Below the pieces are notes generated by a model. The model made no database searches. It had not been told where the DNA came from and was given only the letters and a program-made list of their open reading frames with translations. The position numbers were made by a program, and so were the translations under genes. A DNA stretch of 9,731 nucleotides from Gemmatimonadales bacterium (GTDB lineage Bacteria > Gemmatimonadota > Gemmatimonadetes > Gemmatimonadales > GWC2-71-9): NCBI GenBank assembly GCA_013813675.1, contig JACCRH010000503.1:1-9731 (forward strand). The letters are read 5' to 3'. Of this stretch, positions 1 to 7,911 are shown piece by piece; position 1 is the first letter of the stretch, and each line of letters begins with the position of its first letter.

Positions 1-2203
1 CCAGAGTCAGCACGTCGGTGTCGCGGGCGCCGAGCGCTACCCGGATGCCGATCTCCTGGGTGCGTTGGGTCACGCCGTAGGAGATCACGCCGTAGACCCC
101 GATCGCGGCCAGCACCAGTGCGATGGCCCCGAAAACGGTGAGGAGGGTGCTGCTGAACCGGGACTGCGCCAGGGAATCCGTCAACCTGCCCTGCATCGTG
201 CCCAGACCGTACAGCGGCAGCGCGGGATCCACTTCCGCGACGGCACGGCGCAGCGAGGCCATGAGCGGCACCGCGTCGCCCTGGGCACGCACGGCCACCG
301 TCATCGTGCGATTGGTCCAGTTCCAGGCCGCGTCGGGGGCCTGCACCATCGGGAGGTAGAACTCGGGGACCGGCTCCTCGTCGAGCCCCTGGGCCCGGAC
401 ATCCCTCACCACCCCGACGACCTCCTTCCAACCGGGGGAACCGTCCGGACCGGCCTCGCAGCACGCGATCCGCTTGCCGATGGGGTCCTGCCCGGGGAAT
501 GCCTCCCGAGCGAGCGACTGGTTGATGATCATCGCCAGCGGCGCGCCCCGGCGGTCGTCCGCCGTGAAGGTCCTGCCGCGCACCAGCTCGATGCGCATGG
601 TGCCGAAGTAGGCCGGCGTCACCAGCCGCATCAGCGAGTTGATGGACGAGGTGATGTCCACCGTCCGGCCTTCCGGCACCAGGCCGTTGCTGCTGCCGTC
701 CTCCAGCGGGGCTGCTGAAACCAGCGCGGCGCTCGCGACGCCGGGCACGGCGGCGAGCCGCGCCTCGATCCGCTCGAACGCCTGGATGACCGCTTCGGGC
801 GACTCGTACGCGGTCGCCGGGAGAGCGACCCGTCCCGCGACTACCCCGCGGGGATCGAAGCCCGGATCCACGCCATTGAGCGCGACCGCGCTCCGGATCA
901 GCAGTCCGGCGCCGGTGAGCAGCACCAGGGCAAGCGCGATCTCGGCCACCACGAGCACGTTCCGCAGGCGGTCGCGACTTCCCGCCCGGGAGCCCGTGCG
1001 CCCGCCTTCCTTCAGCGCCTCCTGGGGCGACCAGGATGAGGTGCGGAGAGCGGGGGCCAGACCGAAGATGAGCCCACTCGCCAGGGTAAGACCCATGGCG
1101 AAGGCGAGGACCGGTCCGTCCACCTTGACCTGCGCGAGGCGCGGCACGTCCGCCGGCCCGAAGTCAGCCAGCAGGGTGACGCCCCAATAGCCCGCGAGCA
1201 GCCCGAGCACGCCGCCGGCGACCGCGAGCACCAGGCTCTCGGTGAGGGCCTGACGGAGCAGGTGACCCCGTCCCGCGCCGATGGCCGCCCGGATCGCGAT
1301 CTCACGCGACCGCGCCGCGCCGCGGGCCAACAGCAGGTTGGCGATATTGGCGCACGCGATGAGCAGGACGAAGGCTACCGCGCCGAGCAGCACGTAGAGC
1401 CGGGGCCGGTAGTCGCCGACCAACTCCTCCATATAGGGCGAGATCCTGATGCCCCGACCCTGGTTGTCGTCGGGGTACGTGGTCTCCAGCCAGCGGGCCA
1501 GACCGCGCATCTCCGCCGCGGCCTCCGCCTGGGTCACGCCCGGCTGGAGCCGCCCCAACACGAGCAGGAAGTGCTCGTCGTGCTCGGCGAGCCGTTCGGG
1601 GGTGAACGCCGTGGGAACCCAGAGCTCCTCGTCGAAGACCGTGTAGTCCATAGTCGCCGGCATCACCCCGACCACCGTGTGGGGCCGCCCGTCGAGCCTG
1701 ACGTCCCGGCCCACTACGCCGGGATCCGCCCCGAACCGCCTGCGCCAGAGCTGGTCGCTCAACAGCACGACATTGCCCCGACCCGGCGCGTCCTCCTCCG
1801 CCAAGAAGTCGCGGCCCAGCGCGGGCTGAACCCCCAGCATGGTGAAGTAGGCGGCGCCCACCCGCGCCGCATCCACGTTCTCGGGCGTGTCCGCGCCCGC
1901 GAGGTTGAAGCTGGTGCCGTGCGCCGGCACGAAGTACCGGAAGGTCTTGGTCTGACGCTTGATGTCGGCCCAGTTACCACCGGAAACGGAACCACCCATA
2001 CCCTTCCAGGTGGTCCGCACCAGCAGGAGGTCCGCCGGGTCCGCGAAGGGCAACGGCCGGAAGAGCACCGTGTACACCACGCTGAAAATCGCGGTCGTGG
2101 CGCCGATGCAGAGCGCCAACGTGAGCAGGACGGAGGCGGTGAGCGCCGGGCTCTTGCTCAGCGACCGGACGGCCAGGCGGATGTTCTGCAGCGGGGAGTC
2201 CAT
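1..2203 (-). CDS. ADOP-type ABC transporter permease C (MacB_PCD/FtsX twice), C-terminus cut by window edge
   Basis: Inner-membrane ABC permease of the MacB/FtsX superfamily, duplicated (ADOP-like) form; substrate unknown. An open frame of 734 codons runs without a stop from ATG at 2203 to the left edge. Visible order: N-terminal segment, then TM1 (about 20-44, containing IGATTAIFSVV); first periplasmic MacB_PCD domain (about 50-260); three TM helices (about 268-292, 318-345, 364-388); TM5 (about 414-436); second periplasmic domain (about 440-680); TM6 (about 686-710). Coupling-type segments REIAIRAAIGA (300-310) and QEIGIRVALGA (716-726) follow TM2 and TM6. Compared with the 801- and 802-residue siblings, about 70-75 residues carrying TM7 and TM8 are missing because of the edge; this is not a true truncation. 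The start lies 2 nt after the TGA of permease B, with a GAGG-like element about 10 nt upstream, so translation is probably coupled. Oddity: adjacent cysteines 581-582 in the second periplasmic domain, absent from the siblings. Family call is firm; ATPase partner is inferred from position. Confidence 0.93.
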   Translation of the reverse strand, partial: MDSPLQNIRLAVRSLSKSPALTASVLLTLALCIGATTAIFSVVYTVLFRPLPFADPADLLLVRTTWKGMGGSVSGGNWADIKRQTKTFRYFVPAHGTSFNLAGADTPENVDAARVGAAYFTMLGVQPALGRDFLAEEDAPGRGNVVLLSDQLWRRRFGADPGVVGRDVRLDGRPHTVVGVMPATMDYTVFDEELWVPTAFTPERLAEHDEHFLLVLGRLQPGVTQAEAAAEMRGLARWLETTYPDDNQGRGIRISPYMEELVGDYRPRLYVLLGAVAFVLLIACANIANLLLARGAARSREIAIRAAIGAGRGHLLRQALTESLVLAVAGGVLGLLAGYWGVTLLADFGPADVPRLAQVKVDGPVLAFAMGLTLASGLIFGLAPALRTSSWSPQEALKEGGRTGSRAGSRDRLRNVLVVAEIALALVLLTGAGLLIRSAVALNGVDPGFDPRGVVAGRVALPATAYESPEAVIQAFERIEARLAAVPGVASAALVSAAPLEDGSSNGLVPEGRTVDITSSINSLMRLVTPAYFGTMRIELVRGRTFTADDRRGAPLAMIINQSLAREAFPGQDPIGKRIACCEAGPDGSPGWKEVVGVVRDVRAQGLDEEPVPEFYLPMVQAPDAAWNWTNRTMTVAVRAQGDAVPLMASLRRAVAEVDPALPLYGLGTMQGRLTDSLAQSRFSSTLLTVFGAIALVLAAIGVYGVISYGVTQRTQEIGIRVALGARDTDVLTL

Positions 2204-2205
2204 GC

Positions 2206-4611
2206 TCAGTCGTTCCTCAGCGCAATCATCGGGTCCGAGCGCGCCGCCCGCCGCGCCGGCAGATAGGTCGCGGCCAGGGCCACCGCGACCAGGAAGAAGG
2301 TGACCGCGGCGAACGTCGCCGGATCACTGGTGCCCACGCCGAACAGCAGGCCGCGCAACACGTGGCCGCCCGCGAGCGCGCCCGCCAGGCCCAGGACCAG
2401 GCCGCCCAGCACCGGTGCCATCCCCTGCCGGATCACCATGCGCAGGAGCGTGGCTCCGCCGGCGCCGAGCGCCATGCGGATGCCCAGCTCCCGGGTGCGT
2501 TGCACCACGCCGTAGGCGACGACGCCGTAGATCCCCACCGCGGCGAGCACCAGCGCCGCCAGCGCGAAGGTGCCGAACACCGTGGCGTTGATCCGCGGCC
2601 GGGCGAGCGAAGCCGCTTTCCGTGCCTCGAGCGTGCCGACGTCGGCCAGTGGAAGCTCGGGGTCGAGCTCGGCGAGGGAGCGCCGGATCGCTGGGACGAT
2701 CGCGCTCGGGTCGCCCACGACGCGGACGGTGAGCACCATGGAGCGGGTCGGCGACTGTTGGAACGGGAGGTAGATCTGAGGGTACGCCTGCTCGCTCAGG
2801 CGCTCCTGCCGGGTGTCACCGGCAACGCCGACCACGGTGAGCCAGCGGGCCTCGGGGTCGGCCGGATCGCCCAGCGTGATCCGGGCCCCGAGCGCGCGCC
2901 CGGTTTTCCAGAAGCGGCGGGCCAGCGACTGGCTGATCACCGCCACGTCGGGCGTACCCGCACGGTCGGTCGCCTGGTAGAAGCGGCCCTCGATCAGCGG
3001 TATCCGCAGGGTCTCGAAGTACCCCGCGCTGGTGGTGAAGACCGCGGCGTCCTGAACCGACCCGTCCCGGGGCGACGCGACACCCTGGATTTCGAAGCTC
3101 CAGTAGGGCGGCGAGTCTCCCAGCGGCGCGTCGGACACGAGCGCCGCGGAGGCCACGCCGGGCTGCGCCTCCGTCCGGGCCAGTAGCTGGCCCCCGAACT
3201 CGGTCCATCCGGCCTCATCGGGATACTTGATCCGCGGCAAGGTGACTCGCGCGGTGAGCACCCGGTCGGAGGTGAAACCTGGATCCACCCGCTGCAGCCG
3301 GTCGAAGCTTCGGAGCAGCAGCACCGCGCCGGCCAGCAGCACGAACGCCAGCGCGACCTCGGCGAAGATGAGCGCCGAGCGGGTCCGGTGAATGCCCCTG
3401 CCGCCGGCGACGCCGCGGCTGCCCTCGGTGAGTCCATCGCGGAGGTCGCGCCCGGCCAGACGCCACGCAGGCGCCAGACCGAACAGCAGTCCGGTGACCA
3501 GGGAAAGCGCGAGGGCGAACCCGAGCACTCGGAGATCGAGTCCGATCTCCTCGATCCGGGGAATCGTCCCCGGCTCCAACGAGCGCAAGGCGTCGATGCC
3601 CCAGACTGCCAACAGCAGACCGAGGCAGCCGCCCAGGAGGCCGAGGAGCACACTCTCCAGCAGCAACTCCCCCGCGATTCGCGCCCGCGATGCGCCCAGG
3701 GCCGACCGGATGGTCATCTCACGGCTCCGCCCCGCCACCCGCGCCAGCATCAGATTCGCGACATTGGTGCAGGCGATCAGGAGCACCAAGCCGACCGCGC
3801 CCATGAAGGCCAGCAGCGCGGGGCGGATCTCGCCCACCACCTGCTCCCGGAGACTCACCACCTCGGCTCCCCAGTGTGCGTTGGTCTGGGGATACTGCGC
3901 CTCCAGTCGCCGGGCGATCGTGGTCATCTCCTGCTGGGCACTCTCCCGCGTCACCCCTGCTTTGAGGCGGCCGAACACCGTGAGGAAGTCGGCGCGGCGG
4001 GGGCGGGTAGTGTCGGTGGCCAGCGGGGTCCAAATCTCTACCGGCTGCTCCAGCCGCAGCGCGGCAGGGACGACGCCGACCACGGTGTGAGCAATACCGC
4101 TCAGCAGGATCTGCCGCCCGATGATGTCTCGCTGGCCGCCGTAGCGGCGCTGCCAGTAGCCCTCGTCGAGCATGGCCACCCTGGGGGCGGCGACGCGCTC
4201 CTCGTCGGCGCTGAACCCGCGGCCCACCGAGGGCACGATGCCGAACACCCGGAGCAGTCCCGCGGTCGCGAGCGCCCCACGCACCACCTCCGGCTCGCCG
4301 GCGCCGGTGAGGTTGAATCGGGTGTGGGTCATGGCGGCAAGGCTCTCGAAGGAGCGGGCCTCGCTCCGCCAGTCGAGAAAATCCGGCAGCGACGCCGTCT
4401 CCTGGCCGATCGTAGCGTGCCGTCCCCACACGACCACCAGGTATTCGGGGTCGGGATATCCCAGCGGATCCAGCAGCACCCCGTTGACGACGCTGAAGAT
4501 CGCGGTGTTCGCTCCGATCCCCAGCGCCAGCGTGGCCACCGCCGCCATGGTGAAGGCCGGGGCGCGGCGGAGGGAGCGGAGCGCATGGCGCACATTCGAG
4601 AGCAGAGCCAT
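2206..4611 (-). CDS. ADOP-type ABC transporter permease B (MacB_PCD/FtsX twice)
   Basis: Complete 801-residue inner-membrane permease of the duplicated MacB/FtsX type. Domains in order: cytoplasmic N-terminus; TM1 (about 20-42, with the ADOP signature GIGANTAIFSVVNGVLL); periplasmic MacB_PCD (about 45-260, including the motif PDFLDW); TM2-4 (about 265-288, 316-337, 363-385); TM5 (about 411-434); second periplasmic domain (about 440-670, with the motif TVVGVAGDTR); TM6-8 (about 675-698, 731-752, 765-785); and the family ending PARRAARSDPMIALRND. Coupling-type segments REMTIRSALGA (297-307) and RELGIRMALGA (707-717) are intact. I chose ATG at 4611 because the first residues align with the starts of permeases A and C; the frame is open further upstream to 5274, but that part only shadows permease A. 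A GTG at 4623 overlaps permease A's TGA by four bases (GTGA) and is a possible alternative. A GGAG lies 11 nt before the ATG. Translational coupling to A is likely. No ATPase domain is fused, unlike true MacB. Confidence 0.95.
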   Translation of the reverse strand: MALLSNVRHALRSLRRAPAFTMAAVATLALGIGANTAIFSVVNGVLLDPLGYPDPEYLVVVWGRHATIGQETASLPDFLDWRSEARSFESLAAMTHTRFNLTGAGEPEVVRGALATAGLLRVFGIVPSVGRGFSADEERVAAPRVAMLDEGYWQRRYGGQRDIIGRQILLSGIAHTVVGVVPAALRLEQPVEIWTPLATDTTRPRRADFLTVFGRLKAGVTRESAQQEMTTIARRLEAQYPQTNAHWGAEVVSLREQVVGEIRPALLAFMGAVGLVLLIACTNVANLMLARVAGRSREMTIRSALGASRARIAGELLLESVLLGLLGGCLGLLLAVWGIDALRSLEPGTIPRIEEIGLDLRVLGFALALSLVTGLLFGLAPAWRLAGRDLRDGLTEGSRGVAGGRGIHRTRSALIFAEVALAFVLLAGAVLLLRSFDRLQRVDPGFTSDRVLTARVTLPRIKYPDEAGWTEFGGQLLARTEAQPGVASAALVSDAPLGDSPPYWSFEIQGVASPRDGSVQDAAVFTTSAGYFETLRIPLIEGRFYQATDRAGTPDVAVISQSLARRFWKTGRALGARITLGDPADPEARWLTVVGVAGDTRQERLSEQAYPQIYLPFQQSPTRSMVLTVRVVGDPSAIVPAIRRSLAELDPELPLADVGTLEARKAASLARPRINATVFGTFALAALVLAAVGIYGVVAYGVVQRTRELGIRMALGAGGATLLRMVIRQGMAPVLGGLVLGLAGALAGGHVLRGLLFGVGTSDPATFAAVTFFLVAVALAATYLPARRAARSDPMIALRND

Positions 4612-4619
4612 GAGTCGCG

Positions 4620-7028
4620 TCACTCCGAGCGGATGGCGACCATCGGATCCACCCGAGTGGCCCGGCGGGCGGGAATGAGCCCGGCGATGGTGCCCACCGC
4701 GAGCAGCAGAACCGCGATGGTGACGAACACCGCCGGATCGGTGGGGCTCACTTCGAAGAGGAGCGACGACACCAGCCGGGACAGGGCCACCGCGCCGAGC
4801 AGGCCGGCGGCAATCCCCGCGCCAACGACCACCATCGCCTGCCGCAGCACCTCCCAGAGCACGTCCCGTTGGCTGGCGCCGAGGGCGAGGCGGATGCCGA
4901 ATTCGCGAACCCGCTGGACCACACCGTAGGCCGTGATCCCGTAGAGTCCAATCGAGGTGAGCGCCAACGCCAGCGCGGCGAACCCGCCAAGCAGCAATAG
5001 GCTGAACCGGCGCCGGGCCACCGCGCCGCCGAGCCACTCGTCGTAAGATTTGAGATCGGATACCGGCTGATCGGCATCGAGCGCACGTACCTGGGCCACC
5101 ACGCCGTTCGCCAGGCGCGTCGGATCGTCGGCGGTCCGGATGACCAGGGTCATGAAGTTGTGGGGGAACTGAGGCAGCGCCCAGTAGACCGTCGGTGAGG
5201 CGGCCGAATCCACGCCGGTGTGCTTGATGTCGCCCACCACACCCACCACGGTGCCCACTAGCGTGTCGCCCCATTCCATGTGGATGCGCCGGCCCAGCGG
5301 ATCGCGCCCCACCAGGTAGCGGGCCACGAAACTCTGGTTCACCACCACCGACCGGGGCACGCCGGCGCGGTCGCCCGGCTCGATGGTGCGGCCGCGGATG
5401 ACCGGAATCTCCAAGGCCGCGAAGAAGCCGGGATCGACGGCGCGGACGTCGGCCGCCGGCTCCTCGCCCGGCCGGGTGGGCGGCTCCCCCTCGATCGTCA
5501 TCCGGGTCGCGGAGCGCAGGCCCGAGAGCGGCAGCCAGTTGATGGCGCCCACGGCCCGGACGCCGGGAAGATTCTCCACCCGGTCGAGCAGCTCCTCGAA
5601 GAAGCCGACCTGTCGGGCCTCGTCCTCATAGCGCTCGCCGCCAAGCGTCACCCGCGCGGTGAGCACCTTGTCGGGATTGAACCCCAGGTTCACATCGTTG
5701 AGCCGAGCGAAGCTCTTGAGCAGCAGCCCGGCGCCCACCAGCAGCACCAGTGAGCTTGCCACCTGCGCGCCGACCAGAATGCCGCGGGTGCGGCCGCCGC
5801 GGCTGGAGTAGCCTCGCCCGCCATCCTTGAGGTCGCCGTGCAGATCTCCCCGCGAAGCGTGCAGCGCGGGCACCAGGCCGAAGCCGATGCCGGCGGCGAG
5901 CGAGATGACGAGGGTGAAGGCGAGGGCACCGGCATCGACGCTGACCTCGTTCATGCGGGGAACGCTGGTGGAAGCGAGCGTGGCCAGGGCGTCGGTGCAC
6001 CACCAGGCGAGCAGCACTCCCAGCGCGCCGCCGGCCGCCGCCACCAGGACGCTCTCCGCCAGCAGCCGGCGGCCGAGGTCGAGCCGGCTCGCCCCGAGCG
6101 CCGCGTGCACCGCGATCTCCCGCCTCCGCGCGGTGGCCTGGGCCAGTTGCAGGTTGGCGACGTTGCCGCACGCGATCAGCAGCACCAGCAGCACCACGCC
6201 GCCCAGCAGCTCGAGGGGGCGACGCACCTGCCCGATCGTCTGTTCACTGAGCGGCACCAGGTTTACCGACCAGTGAGTGTTGTAGTTGGGATGCTCCGCG
6301 GCGAGCCGGGCCGCCATCGTGGCCATCTCGGCCTGGGCCCGCGCGATGGTGACGCCCGGCCCCAGCCGGGCGACGGCCTGCAGGATGCGCCCGCTGGTCT
6401 CACGGTAGTCCTCCGCCGGATCGAGACGCATCGGTATCCAGATGTCGGGCCGGGGCTCCCGGCCGATCGACTCGGTCTCCGGCGGCATCACGCCAACCAC
6501 GGTGACCGTGGATCCATCGAGGTGAATGGGCTTGCCCACGATGCCCGGATCGGCGTCGTAGCGCCGTTCCCAGAGCCCGTGGCTCAGAACGGCGACCTCC
6601 GCTCCACCGGGCATGTCGTCCTCGACCGACAAAGTGCGGCCGAGTGCGGGGCGGAGGCCCAGCACCTGGAAGAGACTCGCGGTGGCGCGCTGCACCGGCA
6701 CCTCCTCCGGCTCCCCTCCGCCGGTGAGGCTCGCGCTGATGTCGTGCACCGCGGCCATGCCGCCGAAGACGGTGCTGCCGGCGGTCCAATCGAGGTAATT
6801 CGCGGGCGAGATCACGTTGCGCTCGCTCCCGCGGATCCGGTTGGCCTCCCAGACCCCGACCAGACGCTCCGGCTCGTCGTAGGGCAGCGGCCGCAGGAGG
6901 ACGGCGTTGATCACCGTGAAGATCGCGGTGTTAGCGCCGATCCCGAGCCCGAGGCAGAGTACCGCGGCGGCGGTGAAACCCGGGGTGCGACTCAGCCGGC
7001 GGAGCGCGAAGCGCAGATCGTGGGACAC
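4620..7028 (-). CDS. ADOP-type ABC transporter permease A (MacB_PCD/FtsX twice)
   Basis: Complete 802-residue inner-membrane permease, the first of three tandem paralogues. Domains in order: TM1 (about 18-42, with GIGANTAIFTVINAVLLRPL); periplasmic MacB_PCD (about 48-265, with NYLDW at 77-81); TM2-4 (about 272-294, 322-344, 365-389); TM5 (about 415-438); second periplasmic domain (about 440-670, motif GVVGDIKHTGV at 596-606); TM6-8 (about 675-700, 731-750, 766-786); and C-terminal PARRATRVDPMVAIRSE. Coupling-type segments REIAVHAALGA (303-313) and REFGIRLALGA (708-718) sit after TM2 and TM6, where MacB-type permeases touch their ATPase. The start is GTG at 7028: a perfect AGGAGG lies 5 nt upstream, and the N-terminus matches the paralogues. 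It begins 15 nt after the ATPase stop, so the two almost certainly share an mRNA and probably a complex. The length is usual for ADOP. Substrate cannot be read from sequence. Confidence 0.96.
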   Translation of the reverse strand: MSHDLRFALRRLSRTPGFTAAAVLCLGLGIGANTAIFTVINAVLLRPLPYDEPERLVGVWEANRIRGSERNVISPANYLDWTAGSTVFGGMAAVHDISASLTGGGEPEEVPVQRATASLFQVLGLRPALGRTLSVEDDMPGGAEVAVLSHGLWERRYDADPGIVGKPIHLDGSTVTVVGVMPPETESIGREPRPDIWIPMRLDPAEDYRETSGRILQAVARLGPGVTIARAQAEMATMAARLAAEHPNYNTHWSVNLVPLSEQTIGQVRRPLELLGGVVLLVLLIACGNVANLQLAQATARRREIAVHAALGASRLDLGRRLLAESVLVAAAGGALGVLLAWWCTDALATLASTSVPRMNEVSVDAGALAFTLVISLAAGIGFGLVPALHASRGDLHGDLKDGGRGYSSRGGRTRGILVGAQVASSLVLLVGAGLLLKSFARLNDVNLGFNPDKVLTARVTLGGERYEDEARQVGFFEELLDRVENLPGVRAVGAINWLPLSGLRSATRMTIEGEPPTRPGEEPAADVRAVDPGFFAALEIPVIRGRTIEPGDRAGVPRSVVVNQSFVARYLVGRDPLGRRIHMEWGDTLVGTVVGVVGDIKHTGVDSAASPTVYWALPQFPHNFMTLVIRTADDPTRLANGVVAQVRALDADQPVSDLKSYDEWLGGAVARRRFSLLLLGGFAALALALTSIGLYGITAYGVVQRVREFGIRLALGASQRDVLWEVLRQAMVVVGAGIAAGLLGAVALSRLVSSLLFEVSPTDPAVFVTIAVLLLAVGTIAGLIPARRATRVDPMVAIRSE

Positions 7029-7033
7029 GGCGG

Positions 7034-7039
7034 CCTCCT
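7034..7039 (-). promoter_or_regulatory. Strong Shine-Dalgarno (AGGAGG) of permease A
   Basis: The minus strand reads AGGAGG, a full anti-16S match, 5 nt before the GTG at 7028. It decides the start of permease A. It lies in the 15-nt gap after the ATPase stop and is the best ribosome-binding site in the operon. Confidence 0.85.
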
Positions 7040-7043
7040 CGCC

Positions 7044-7742
<699 letters not shown>

Positions 7743-7766
7743 GGGATTCCCGCAGTGCAGGTTGGA

Positions 7767-7815
7767 GGCAGCCTTCGGTTGTCAGCCCTCAGCGGTCGGG
7801 TGTCAGCTATCGGCC
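7767..7815. repeat. Degenerate 7-nt tandem repeat, seven units (block 1)
   Basis: On the plus strand this stretch divides into seven consecutive 7-mers with the approximate consensus NTCRGCN. Clear units are gtcagcc (7781-7787), gtcagct (7802-7808) and atcggcc (7809-7815); the two outermost units toward the ATPase are the most decayed. It lies wholly within the adaptor-ATPase gap. Repeats of the gctgaca/gctgata kind occur between genes in various GC-rich bacteria, but I cannot name a family. Its rightmost part forms the left arm of the inverted repeat 7803-7818 / 7881-7896. Confidence 0.7.
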
Positions 7816-7896
7816 AGCCGGTGCGCAACGGCGTGCTACGGTGGTCACGTCGTGGAAGGGAATGCGCCGAATGCGTCCCTGCTGGCCGATAGCTGA
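7803..7896. repeat. 16-bp perfect inverted repeat with 62-nt spacer
   Basis: The left arm tcagctatcggccagc (7803-7818) is the exact reverse complement of the right arm (7881-7896). The 62-nt spacer contains no recognisable gene. The arms coincide with the inner ends of two opposed blocks of 7-nt repeats. In the mRNA between adaptor and ATPase this could form a long-armed stem with a large loop. No U-run follows, so an intrinsic terminator is not supported; mRNA processing, stability control or partial attenuation are possible. Confidence 0.85.
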
Positions 7897-7904
7897 TCTC
7901 CGAT
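7884..7904. repeat. Degenerate 7-nt tandem repeat, three units in opposite orientation (block 2)
   Basis: Three consecutive 7-mers on the plus strand fit NNCYGAT: ggccgat (7884-7890), agctgat (7891-7897) and ctccgat (7898-7904). This is the reverse complement of the block 1 consensus. The block ends 7 nt from the adaptor stop codon. Confidence 0.65.
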
Positions 7905-7911
7905 GGTTCCA

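Noticed and set aside
4612..5274. Upstream extension of permease B by 221 residues
   Set aside because: The extra part overlaps permease A's C-terminal coding region in another frame, resembles no permease domain, and the paralogues begin at the position equivalent to ATG 4611.
7803..7896. Intrinsic terminator between adaptor and ATPase
   Set aside because: The loop is 62 nt and neither strand has a T-run after the stem, so the inverted repeat does not have terminator architecture.
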